Positions 33,287 to 41,185 of a stretch of DNA of 64,000 nt are shown one piece after another. The DNA comes from Clostridium isatidis (lineage in GTDB: Bacteria; Bacillota; Clostridia; Clostridiales; Clostridiaceae). Under the pieces are notes generated by a model. It was not told the DNA's origin. It did not search any database and was given only the letters and a program-made list of their open reading frames with translations. The DNA lies in assembly GCF_002285495.1 (NCBI RefSeq), contig NZ_CP016786.1, positions 1,688,001 to 1,752,000 of the forward strand. The letters are read 5' to 3'. The position numbers and the translations under genes were made by a program. How positions within the stretch are numbered: position 1 is the stretch's first letter; each line of letters starts with the position of its first letter.

Positions 33287-35041
33287 TTAACTATTAATAA
33301 TTTTTAAAAGTTCTTCTCCATAACTCTCTAATTTTTTTGCTCCCATACCTCGAATATTTAATAATTCTTCTTTATTCCTTGGAAGCCTATTAGCTAGTTC
33401 TATTAGAGTAGAATCTGAAAATATTATGTATGGTTTTATCCTTAAAGAATTTGCCTTTTCTTTCCTCCACACTCTTAATTTATTGAACAACTCCCTATTT
33501 TCTATTTTTTCTTCTACATCATTACTTAGTTTGCATATTACTTTTTCCTGAGATTTTAAAACTCTTATTGATTTATTATTTAATTTAAGCATAGAATAAG
33601 TACCCTCTTTTAAGTTTACATATCCTAGTTCTAATAAGGTCTTTATTAAATCTCTTATAAACTTGCTGCTATAATCTCTCATTATTCCATAAGTAGAAAG
33701 CTTATTTAAATTATTTTGAATTATTTTAGGACCAGTAAAGCCTCTTAATATATCAACTAAAACAGATATTCCATACTGCTCTTTGCTTCTATAGACGCAG
33801 GATAATATCATTTGGGCTTCTATCGTATAATCCCTTAACTCCTCATTTTTTAGACAGTTGCTACAGCTATTGCAATAATCTCTAGACTTCTCTTCTCCGA
33901 AGTAATTTAAAATGAAATTTCTTAAACATTTGTCACTCTCACAAAAATCAATCATACTTTGAAGCTTTTTTATTTCAATTTCTTTTCTTTCATTACCTAC
34001 AGTTGTATATATTAAATATTCCAAGGTTCTTATATCGCTTCTATTATATAAAAGATGGCATTCTGTCTTTTCACCATCCCTGCCTCCTCTTCCTATTTCC
34101 TGGTAATAGCTTTCTATGTTCTTAGGCATAGTAAAATGAACTATAAATCTTACATTTGATTTATCTATTCCCATTCCAAAAGCATTAGTTGCAATCATAA
34201 CATTTTTATTATCATTTAGAAATTCCTCTTGATAGTAGTTCTTTTCTTCATCCTTCAAGCCTCCATGATATTTAGCAACGGAATAATCTCTATCTTTTAA
34301 ATATTTATAAAGTCCATCTACTTCTTTTCTAGTTACACAATAAATTATTCCCGCTTCCTCTTCCTTTTCTCTTATTATATCTTTTACAAACTCAAGCTTA
34401 TCATCTTCTTTATGAATGGCAATTTCTAAATTCTCTCTATCAAAACTTCCTATGTATGTATATGGATTAATTAATTCCAAAAGATTATATATGTCCTTTC
34501 TTACTTCTTCAGTTGCTGTTGCTGTAAAGGCTGTAACTATTGGCCTTATATTTAAACTTTTTATAAAGGGAGCTATTGCCCTATAACTTTTTCTAAAATC
34601 ATGTCCCCACATAGAAACGCAGTGAGCCTCATCAATAGCAATTTGACTTATCCAAAGCTTTCTTAGCATTTTATTAAAATATTCACTCTCTAATCTTTCA
34701 GGTGCAATATATAAAATCTTAACTTCTCCATTGTAACATCTTTTTAATATTTCCTTTATTTCAGCTAAATTCTGGGTACTATTTATAAACTCTGCGCTTA
34801 TTCCCATATCTCTTATGGAATCTACCTGATCCTTCATTAAAGATATTAAAGGAGAAATAACCAAAGTTATTCCATTTAAAATTAAGGCAGGAATTTGATA
34901 ACATACTGATTTCCCACCACCTGTCGGCATAATACAAAAGGCATCACGCCCTCTCAAAATATTAGAAATCACTTCATACTGCCCTTCTCTAAAATATTTA
35001 TAACCAAAATATTTTTCTAATAATTCTAATGGCTTATTCAT
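33287..35041 (-). CDS. recQ: ATP-dependent DNA helicase RecQ
   Basis: About 584 residues of a superfamily-2 3'-5' helicase for recombination and repair. Motifs: Q-motif FGYKYFREGQ, Walker A MPTGGGKSVCYQ, DEAH in IDEAHCVSMWGHDFR, TAFTATAT, and NAFGMGIDKSNVRFIVHFTMP with QEIGRGGRDG. The zinc-binding RQC cysteines are in CLRNFILNYFGEE...YCNSCSNC, and a C-terminal HRDC domain includes LLNIRGMGAKKLESYGEE. I start it at the single ATG after GGTGGTG rather than the adjoining TTG. It is a short, RecS/RecQ-like version. Confidence 0.95.
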   Translation of the reverse strand: MNKPLELLEKYFGYKYFREGQYEVISNILRGRDAFCIMPTGGGKSVCYQIPALILNGITLVISPLISLMKDQVDSIRDMGISAEFINSTQNLAEIKEILKRCYNGEVKILYIAPERLESEYFNKMLRKLWISQIAIDEAHCVSMWGHDFRKSYRAIAPFIKSLNIRPIVTAFTATATEEVRKDIYNLLELINPYTYIGSFDRENLEIAIHKEDDKLEFVKDIIREKEEEAGIIYCVTRKEVDGLYKYLKDRDYSVAKYHGGLKDEEKNYYQEEFLNDNKNVMIATNAFGMGIDKSNVRFIVHFTMPKNIESYYQEIGRGGRDGEKTECHLLYNRSDIRTLEYLIYTTVGNERKEIEIKKLQSMIDFCESDKCLRNFILNYFGEEKSRDYCNSCSNCLKNEELRDYTIEAQMILSCVYRSKEQYGISVLVDILRGFTGPKIIQNNLNKLSTYGIMRDYSSKFIRDLIKTLLELGYVNLKEGTYSMLKLNNKSIRVLKSQEKVICKLSNDVEEKIENRELFNKLRVWRKEKANSLRIKPYIIFSDSTLIELANRLPRNKEELLNIRGMGAKKLESYGEELLKIINS

Positions 35042-35116
35042 CAATGCACCACCTTTATTTAAGACTTCTCCATAATTTAAGTAGTCAAATATTTATTTAT
35101 AATTTTACTATAGAAA

Positions 35117-35155
35117 AAGAGTGTATTCAAAAATATTTTTAAATACACCCTTTTA
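35117..35155 (-). terminator. Terminator after the 141-residue gene
   Basis: GTGTATT (35121-35127) and AATACAC (35142-35148), extended by AAAGA and CCCTTTT, around an AT-rich loop that itself folds (AAAAATATTTTT). On the minus strand it runs into TTTTTC. Confidence 0.65.
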
Positions 35156-35195
35156 GGCTATTAGAACACCTTCAACGTTTTCATTTTTCCATAGT

Positions 35196-35621
35196 TTAAC
35201 TATTTAATTTCTCAATAATATGCAGATTTTTTTCCTTAGTTAAATTTAATTTAGTAGTTATATTCATAAGCCTTTCGAATAATTCCTCTTCTTTTATGAT
35301 GCCTCTTATATAATTTGTAATTATATTATTTATTTCTAATATTATCTGAAGAGCTTCTATTCTATCTTCTTCTTTAATTGTATTGTCTTTTATTAGTCTA
35401 AATAATATATATCCATAAACTGAACATAATTCTACATAATCTTTAATCTCCCCTGAAGAAATTTTATTTATTTTATACTCTATCTCAATAGGAGAAAACA
35501 TTTTATAAACATCATTATTTATATTAAAATGTAGTGCAGCATTAATAAACTCATCTTTTAAATCATCTGTTACTTTTTCTTCTATATAGTTTTGAACTAG
35601 TTTGTATATTATAACATCCAT
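35196..35621 (-). CDS. Hypothetical helical protein
   Basis: A 141-residue, acidic, predominantly helical cytoplasmic protein (YKLVQNYIEEKVTDDLKDEFINAALHF; IKEEDRIEALQIILEINNIITNYIRGIIKEEELFERL). No signal peptide, membrane segment or known motif. It is a single gene between recQ and the ThiM-like gene, with GGGGGAC before its ATG and a terminator after it. I do not recognise the family. Confidence 0.68.
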   Translation of the reverse strand: MDVIIYKLVQNYIEEKVTDDLKDEFINAALHFNINNDVYKMFSPIEIEYKINKISSGEIKDYVELCSVYGYILFRLIKDNTIKEEDRIEALQIILEINNIITNYIRGIIKEEELFERLMNITTKLNLTKEKNLHIIEKLNS

Positions 35622-35870
35622 TTCATTAGTCCCCCTAAATAAATCCTCTAATTATAATTTATCATATATTTATTAAATTTTAAATTATATTGTTTGAATT
35701 TTCAAAAAAATTTTAATATATTATGTTATTTATCAATTAGACTTTGTTTAAATTCATAACTTTTCCATTTCCATATTATTTTTCTTTTTAATTAGCAATT
35801 GGAATATAATTCCATTTTTTATTAAATTATATAAACTATGAGGTTAAAAGTCAAACTTATTACTAAATAT
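35622..35870. other. AT-rich spacer without visible genes
   Basis: Very AT-rich. I see no convincing open frame with a ribosome site and no strong structure except the terminator that follows at 35872. The promoter of the 141-residue gene must lie in its left part but is not distinct enough to mark. Confidence 0.6.
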
Positions 35871-35871
35871 A

Positions 35872-35912
35872 AAAACCTATATGAAGACTTTTACATCTAC
35901 AATATAGGTTTT
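35872..35912. terminator. Terminator after the ThiM-like gene
   Basis: Eleven-base arms AAAACCTATAT and ATATAGGTTTT with an inner AGA/TCT pairing. It is symmetric; it suits the minus-strand gene that ends 27 bp away. Confidence 0.8.
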
Positions 35913-35938
35913 CTTAATATTTTTTATTTTCATAAAAA

Positions 35939-36772
35939 TTATCTTACAAATAAATAACTAATTTTAGAATATTTATTTATCTTTTCTGCATCGATATTTT
36001 CTATTTCAGTTAGAATATTTTCTATGGATAATTTATCTTCTTCAATTACTTTTTCTTCTAGAATTTTTTTTGCTGTAGTAATTGTCATAACTGCAACTAA
36101 AACCCCTTTAATCCTTTGTTCTTTTTGATATGATGATGATATTCCAACAGCAATTAATCCAGATAATATTACTACACTGTCTGTTTTTTCGTCTATTTTA
36201 CTTTTCTGTTTTTCTATATAAAATTCACTAAATCCATCTGTTATATAATAATCATCTGCTTCTGCAACTACTACCAAATTATATTTTCTAGAAAAGCTCC
36301 TAAGTTGAATTCTTAAATTTAAATTATCTTTTATTTTTGTTTCACTATTTAATAGTTTACTTTTTTCTTCTCCCAACAGAGAAATAAACTCTTCTAATGT
36401 CCCCTTTACAACATCTATATTGTATCTGCCAATAAACTCTAGTACCGTCTCTTTTCTAAAAAATGATAAATTCACCTCACTAATATCTAAAACTATAGGT
36501 ATTCCCCTAAAAAATGCAACTCTTATTGCTCTTTCAATTTCATTAACATTTTGCTCTGTAAGGATATCTGTATTAATCAATAAGCAATCAGCTTCATAAG
36601 TTAGCTTTTCAATATCTTCTATAGTATTAGATATTAAAGGAATACCGCAGTAACATAGAATCCCTTTAAGTAAATCCTTTATAGCTAATGAATTTGAGAT
36701 ACAGTGTATAAGAGGGCTTTTTCTTTTTTGTAATTCTAAACTCTCCTCAATGAACCTTTTGCCAATATTCAT
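35939..36772 (-). CDS. Divergent hydroxyethylthiazole kinase (ThiM-like) protein
   Basis: A 277-residue ribokinase-fold protein. The N terminus (SPLIHCISNSLAIKDLLKGILCYCGIPLISN) and DCLLINTDILTEQNV, VLDISEV and VVKGTLEEFISLLG match the ThiM layout. True ThiM phosphorylates hydroxyethylthiazole in thiamine salvage. Here the catalytic anion-hole stretch (GxGCxxxA in ThiM) reads KTDSVVILSGLIAVG, without the Gly-x-Gly-Cys, and the phosphate-binding Asp/Asn region is also weakened. It stands alone with no thiE or thiD and no TPP riboswitch. It may be an inactive or repurposed kinase. Confidence 0.75.
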   Translation of the reverse strand: MNIGKRFIEESLELQKRKSPLIHCISNSLAIKDLLKGILCYCGIPLISNTIEDIEKLTYEADCLLINTDILTEQNVNEIERAIRVAFFRGIPIVLDISEVNLSFFRKETVLEFIGRYNIDVVKGTLEEFISLLGEEKSKLLNSETKIKDNLNLRIQLRSFSRKYNLVVVAEADDYYITDGFSEFYIEKQKSKIDEKTDSVVILSGLIAVGISSSYQKEQRIKGVLVAVMTITTAKKILEEKVIEEDKLSIENILTEIENIDAEKINKYSKISYLFVR

Positions 36773-37012
36773 TTATAACATCCTCTCTTACATCCTGAAA
36801 CAGTTTGTATATCTTATTCTCCATAATTTTTATCTGTTCCACATTTTTCTTATATATTTTTTATATTCCTTATATATAGCAATTGATATATTTAATTACT
36901 ATTTTCCTTATTAATAAAAGTTAATTTTATCTAAATAAAAAATCCTTTAATTAATTTAAAATATAAATTAGAATTTATATATAATGATTAATATAAACAA
37001 AGGAGTTTAATT

Positions 37013-37585
37013 ATGAACTGGATAGATAATATAAAAAATTACATTCCCTATAATGAACAAGAAGCAACGGATAAGGAGACTATGCTGTATGCAATAAATA
37101 CTTTTAATAATCTTTTGACTAGAGAAAATCCTCTTGCCCATTTTAGCAGCTCTGGATACATAGTAAATAAAGATAGGACAAAAGTACTTATGATTTATCA
37201 TAATATATATAATTCTTGGTCTTGGACTGGTGGACACACAGATGGAGAAGAAGACTTCCTTCATGTTGCTATTAAAGAGGCTAAAGAAGAAACAGGAATT
37301 AAACATATTAGACCTATATCAGAAAATATCTTTTCCTTAGATGTTCTACCTGTTCCTCCCCATGTAAAAAGAGGGAAATTTATTTCATCTCACCTTCATT
37401 TATCAGTAGCATATCTTTTAGAAGCAGATGAAGAAGATGAGCTAAAGATAAAGGAAGATGAAAATAGCGGAGTTAAATGGATTCCAATGGATGAGGTTAG
37501 AGTTTACTCAACAGAACCTGATATGATAAAACTTTACGAAAAGTTTCATGAGAAGATTGCGAATATGATGGAACTCAAAAAATAA
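37013..37585 (+). CDS. Nudix hydrolase
   Basis: A 190-residue protein with a Nudix box GEEDFLHVAIKEAKEETGI (residues about 83-101), where Lys replaces the usual Arg of REUxEExGU, within a domain that starts near SSGYIVNKDRTKVLMIYHN. Nudix enzymes hydrolyse nucleoside diphosphates linked to another moiety. The N-terminal 45 residues (IKNYIPYNEQEATDKETMLYAINTF) are an extension seen in several clostridial Nudix proteins that otherwise resemble NUDIX domains acting on small nucleotides. The substrate is not readable. Ribosome site AAAGGAG. Confidence 0.9.
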   Translation: MNWIDNIKNYIPYNEQEATDKETMLYAINTFNNLLTRENPLAHFSSSGYIVNKDRTKVLMIYHNIYNSWSWTGGHTDGEEDFLHVAIKEAKEETGIKHIRPISENIFSLDVLPVPPHVKRGKFISSHLHLSVAYLLEADEEDELKIKEDENSGVKWIPMDEVRVYSTEPDMIKLYEKFHEKIANMMELKK

Positions 37586-37730
37586 ATTGGATCTACTCCA
37601 TAAGTAAAAATACTATAATATTTATATCAAAGAAAATTCCTTTTCATTGTTTTACAATACATTCAACTTAAGGTTTTATTTGCATAAAAAATATTTTCTG
37701 TTATGTTAAGTAAAAGGGGAGATTATACTA

Positions 37731-37973
37731 ATGAAATATTTTGTTTATTTATATTGTATATATGTTTTATTAATCAGTTTTAAGAATATATTTTTTAATA
37801 AAAAATCAGCTAAAAGAAAAAAAATAATATATTTTCTTAATATACCTGTGTTTTCTATTGCTTTAATCTTGAATTACTATTCTGTTACAAGTTATAGTCC
37901 CTTATATATTACTTTTCTTATCTTGTGTATACCTTTATTAATAATTTCTCTGATAGATAACTTTAAGGATTAA
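37731..37973 (+). CDS. Small membrane protein, unknown
   Basis: An 80-residue protein with three hydrophobic helices (about 1-18, 32-50 and 55-73) and a lysine-rich loop (NKKSAKRKK) between the first two. AAAAGGGGAG precedes the ATG at good spacing, and a terminator hairpin follows its stop by 6 bp. No family recognised. It lies between the Nudix gene and a composite repeat spacer. Confidence 0.7.
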   Translation: MKYFVYLYCIYVLLISFKNIFFNKKSAKRKKIIYFLNIPVFSIALILNYYSVTSYSPLYITFLILCIPLLIISLIDNFKD

Positions 37974-37978
37974 TAAAT

Positions 37979-38200
37979 AAAGATTGCGAAACAATCTTTT
38001 AGTTTACAGTTTATAATGTGTAGTTAGCAGTTAAGGAAGAAACTACTGCGTAGTTTCTAAAATTATATTTCTATAAGCTCTTTTAGAGATTATAAATATT
38101 ATAATTCAGCTTAAGCTGAATTATTTCCTCAACTGTACACTGTAAACTGTACACTGCACACTGCACACTAATAAAGATTGCTTCGCAATCTTTTATTTTT
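37979..38200. repeat. Composite palindromic spacer: hairpins flanking ACTGNAN heptads
   Basis: In order: hairpin AAAGATTG/CAATCTTT (37979-37999); heptads on the reverse strand (ACTGTAA, ATTATAA, ACTACAC, ACTGCTA); hairpin GAAACTAC/GTAGTTTC (38039-38057); the 24-base perfect palindrome centred at 38112 (ATAATTCAGC...GCTGAATTAT); heptads on the forward strand (ACTGTAC, ACTGTAA, ACTGTAC, ACTGCAC, ACTGCAC, 38132-38166); hairpin AAAGATTGC/GCAATCTTT (38173-38193). The ends act as terminators of the 80-residue gene and of the ABC permease gene. Confidence 0.85.
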
Positions 38201-38255
38201 ATTTTGTGCTAGTTAATAATATTATTAAATTTAATTAGAAAAATATCTTTTATCA

Positions 38256-39068
38256 TTAATTAAAATCTTTTCTTCTATAAACAAAGCTTGCTGCTAATAA
38301 GGAAACTATTATTATAACAAAAGCTATTATGATATATTTTAATTCAAAACCATCTTTCAATATATTAGAAGGAATAAACCAGTCAAAAGGAGATAAATAT
38401 AACATAAAGTCAAACTCTTCTTTTAGTTTTCCCATTATTCCTAAAATATAGGTTCCAAAAAAGCTTGCAACTCCAATACTAGTGGCTGCTTTTCCCTTTT
38501 TAAGGGCTGTTGAAATTACAATTCCTACTGCCATAAATATATATCCTAAAAGGGCCATTCCAATAAACATTCCTTTTATATCCATGATAAGTGTCATTGT
38601 TTCAAGATCTTCCGGCTTTACTGCTAAGGATATAAGGACAGTTACTAATCCAACAATAATACTAAATGCGAAGAAAGTTATAGCAATTGATAGTATTTTG
38701 CTCCATAAAATTTTGCTTCTTGATACAGGCTTAGAATATAAAAATTCTATAGTCCCTTCACTTTCCTCTTGAATAATTGAATTTACACCTAAAGTAACTC
38801 CATAAATTCCAAAAGCCATTGCTATATATTGAAAAGTATATCCCATATAATCATTAATTTTACTAAAATCTGTAATGCTTGAGAAATTAAATATTTCCAA
38901 TAATGCTGGTGGTAATGCTTCTAGCTTGCTTCCTACTAGTTCTTGCATTCCCATATCTTTCATACTTGGGAATAGGGACATAAATACTACTATAGTCGCA
39001 CAAGTTCCTAGGCTCCAATATATTAGTGACTTCAGATTTCTTTTAAATTCAAACTTAAAAATATTCAT
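38256..39068 (-). CDS. ABC-2 type transporter permease
   Basis: A 270-residue membrane protein with six helices, the layout of ABC-2 permeases: SLIYWSLGTCATIVVFMSLFP at the N terminus, a cytoplasmic loop with EESEGTIEFLYSKPVSRSKILWSK (a conserved coupling region), and later helices ending in AFVIIIVSLLAASFVYRRKDFN. It is the last gene of the LytTR-DUF3021-ATPase-permease operon and abuts the ATPase with no gap. Likely an exporter, with unknown substrate. Confidence 0.87.
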   Translation of the reverse strand: MNIFKFEFKRNLKSLIYWSLGTCATIVVFMSLFPSMKDMGMQELVGSKLEALPPALLEIFNFSSITDFSKINDYMGYTFQYIAMAFGIYGVTLGVNSIIQEESEGTIEFLYSKPVSRSKILWSKILSIAITFFAFSIIVGLVTVLISLAVKPEDLETMTLIMDIKGMFIGMALLGYIFMAVGIVISTALKKGKAATSIGVASFFGTYILGIMGKLKEEFDFMLYLSPFDWFIPSNILKDGFELKYIIIAFVIIIVSLLAASFVYRRKDFN

Positions 39069-39950
39069 TTATTTCCCCTCCCCTTGGTAATAATGCAAAA
39101 AGGCATCTTCTAATTTAACTTCTTCGATTAAAAGTTTTTCTAAATTGTATTTTGAGAGTAAAGCTATTAGCTCATTTATATTTCCCTTATAAATAAATTC
39201 TATTTCTTTATCTATAACTTTTACTTCTTCAGCTGCTTTTTCTATTTCCTTTATATCTATATCATCTGATTTTAATCTAACTCTTTGCCCTAAATCTCTA
39301 TTAATATCTTTTAAATCTAAAATATCTACAATTTCACCATCCTTTATTACAGCAACCCTATCGCAGAACTTCTCTACTTCAGATAAATTGTGAGAAGATA
39401 AAAAAATAGTTTTACCCTTAGCTTTTTCTTTTAATAAGATATTAAATAACTTTTGTTGTATTAAAGGATCTAAGCCATTTGTTGGCTCATCTAAAATAAC
39501 AACTTTAGGATTATTAATAAGAGCCTGTACTATAGCAACCTTCTTTTTATTTCCTAAACTTAACTCACTCATTTTTTTATCTAATTCTACTTCCAACTCA
39601 TCACAAAGCTCCCTGATATATTCCCTATCATAATTATTAAAAAATGACGCAGCATATTTTAATATATCTTTTACCTTAAATTCTGAATAATATCTTACTT
39701 CACTAGGAACAAAGCTTGTATATTCTTTAATTTCCTTACTTTCCACTACTATATCTTTTCCTAAGATTTCTGCTGAACCTGAAGTTGGGAAAAGAAAATT
39801 TAATAAAGTTTTTATTGTTGTTGATTTTCCAGCCCCATTAGGTCCAATAAAGCCATATATTTCTCCCTGATTTATTTCTAAATTTATATTACTTATGCCT
39901 CTATTTTTTCCATAATTTTTAGTTAAATTCTTTATCTTTATAGCCTTCAT
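39069..39950 (-). CDS. ABC transporter ATP-binding protein
   Basis: A 293-residue ATPase: Walker A GPNGAGKSTTIK, signature ELSLGNKKKVAIVQAL (variant LSLGN), Walker B VVILDEPTNGLDP and switch His in FLSSHNLSE. A C-terminal regulatory extension of about 70 residues is typical of drug- or bacteriocin-exporter subunits. It starts 10 bp after the DUF3021 gene stop and ends exactly at the permease start, so it works with that permease. Confidence 0.93.
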   Translation of the reverse strand: MKAIKIKNLTKNYGKNRGISNINLEINQGEIYGFIGPNGAGKSTTIKTLLNFLFPTSGSAEILGKDIVVESKEIKEYTSFVPSEVRYYSEFKVKDILKYAASFFNNYDREYIRELCDELEVELDKKMSELSLGNKKKVAIVQALINNPKVVILDEPTNGLDPLIQQKLFNILLKEKAKGKTIFLSSHNLSEVEKFCDRVAVIKDGEIVDILDLKDINRDLGQRVRLKSDDIDIKEIEKAAEEVKVIDKEIEFIYKGNINELIALLSKYNLEKLLIEEVKLEDAFLHYYQGEGK

Positions 39951-39960
39951 AATCTCACCC

Positions 39961-40392
39961 CTAAATTTTTTCTTTATATCTTAATAATTTATCATTAAAT
40001 CTTTCACCAGTAATCTTTTTATAATAATAAAAATTTAAAGTTATTCCTATAAAGTAAACTGTATATATTATAATAAAAATACTAAATGGAATTCCCCAAA
40101 ATTCTACCCAGTTAAAATATTTTATAAAGAATATTAATATAATTAACTGGATTATAAAGTGTGCTGCTATTTTAACTTTTACTGATATATTAGTTAATAC
40201 TTTTTCATTATATAAAAGTATTTGAATAGTCCCTATTATAATTGCTAAAAGTAAAAATTCCCAAAGCAACTCTAAAGGCATTATATTATTTCCTGATATA
40301 AGACTTACAACTCCATAAGTAAAGATTATACTAACAAAATATATTGCCATTAGCCCTTTTATTTCATAACCTATATTAAAAAAATTTTTCAT
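39961..40392 (-). CDS. DUF3021 membrane protein
   Basis: A 143-residue protein with four membrane helices of the DUF3021 family, which is regularly encoded next to single-domain LytTR regulators. It begins with a short cytoplasmic segment and ends with FYYYKKITGERFNDKLLRYK. The family is thought to act with its LytTR partner as a membrane-bound regulator of that protein; the exact mode is not known. It starts 12 bp after the LytTR gene and precedes the ABC exporter. Confidence 0.85.
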   Translation of the reverse strand: MKNFFNIGYEIKGLMAIYFVSIIFTYGVVSLISGNNIMPLELLWEFLLLAIIIGTIQILLYNEKVLTNISVKVKIAAHFIIQLIILIFFIKYFNWVEFWGIPFSIFIIIYTVYFIGITLNFYYYKKITGERFNDKLLRYKEKI

Positions 40393-40404
40393 AAATCTCC
40401 CTCC

Positions 40405-40842
40405 TTAATAATCTAACTTTGCCTTAAGTATTGGTACATATTGTCTTGATACTATAAGCTTTTCCTTATTTTCTAGCAAAACCTCTATTCTTCCTCCAAT
40501 TATAGGATTAATAACCGCAATCTTAGTTATATTAATAATTGTAGATTTTGAAGCTCTAAAGAAATGATTAGAAGAATATTTATCTTCTATTTCGTAAAGT
40601 CTAAGATTAGTTTCATAAACATCTTCCTTTGTATAGATAAAGGTTCTTTTATCTACAGATTCAAAATAAAGAATTGAATCTAGTTTAATAACATATACTC
40701 GACCATTTTTGGTCCCTGTTATAACATTGTCCTCTTCCTTTAATTTGTTTATTAATTTTAATACAGTATCATCAATATTTTTACAGTTTATTATTATCTC
40801 AATTTCCTTATTATTTTCATCTTCATTAATTATTACTTTCAT
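40405..40842 (-). CDS. LytTR DNA-binding regulator without receiver
   Basis: A 145-residue regulator. The first 50 residues form a small domain (EIIINCKNIDDTVLKLINKLKEED) and the remaining 95 are a LytTR DNA-binding domain: RVYVIKLDSILYFESVDKRTFIYT, ELxxIE-like YEIEDKYSSNHFFRASKSTIINITKIAVINP. No phospho-receiver is present, so it is controlled otherwise, probably through the DUF3021 membrane protein encoded next. It heads the operon with an ABC exporter. I considered it as the missing AgrA and rejected that. Confidence 0.92.
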   Translation of the reverse strand: MKVIINEDENNKEIEIIINCKNIDDTVLKLINKLKEEDNVITGTKNGRVYVIKLDSILYFESVDKRTFIYTKEDVYETNLRLYEIEDKYSSNHFFRASKSTIINITKIAVINPIIGGRIEVLLENKEKLIVSRQYVPILKAKLDY

Positions 40843-40948
40843 AATAACTCCTTTCTTCTTTATACTTTTATCATATCCTTTAATAATAATATTTCAACAA
40901 AATTTAACTAAGATGCATTTTTCCCATACCAAAATACAGAAATAGTTA

Positions 40949-41118
40949 GAAGTTAGTAGTGTGGAATAGTTAGGAGTGTGAAGTGTGGAGTTTAGAAGGT
41001 GGAGTTTGGAATGTGGAGTTATTTGGGATGTACAAGTTCCCTAACTACTAACTCCTAACTCCACACTCCACACTCCTAACTCCTAACTTCTAACTCCACA
41101 CTCCTAACTCCTAACTAT
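40949..41118. repeat. Heptanucleotide array C in inverted-arm arrangement
   Basis: The left part (about 40949-41020) carries the units on the reverse strand (GGAGTT, GTGTGGA, TTAGGAG), the right part (about 41040-41118) on the forward strand (ACTCCTA, ACTCCAC, ACTTCTA). The two arms face each other around a unique 20-base centre and could fold into one long imperfect hairpin. It fills the spacer between the LytTR promoter region and the hydrogenase-like gene. Confidence 0.88.
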
Positions 41119-41185
41119 ATTAAATGTATTAAAAATATTAATTTATCCATACTAAGTTATATTAAAACTTTTATAGGAGGTTTAT

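Noticed and set aside
40405..40842. Missing AgrA of the agr system
   Set aside because: It has only a LytTR domain, no receiver, and belongs to an operon with DUF3021 and an ABC exporter 7 kb away.
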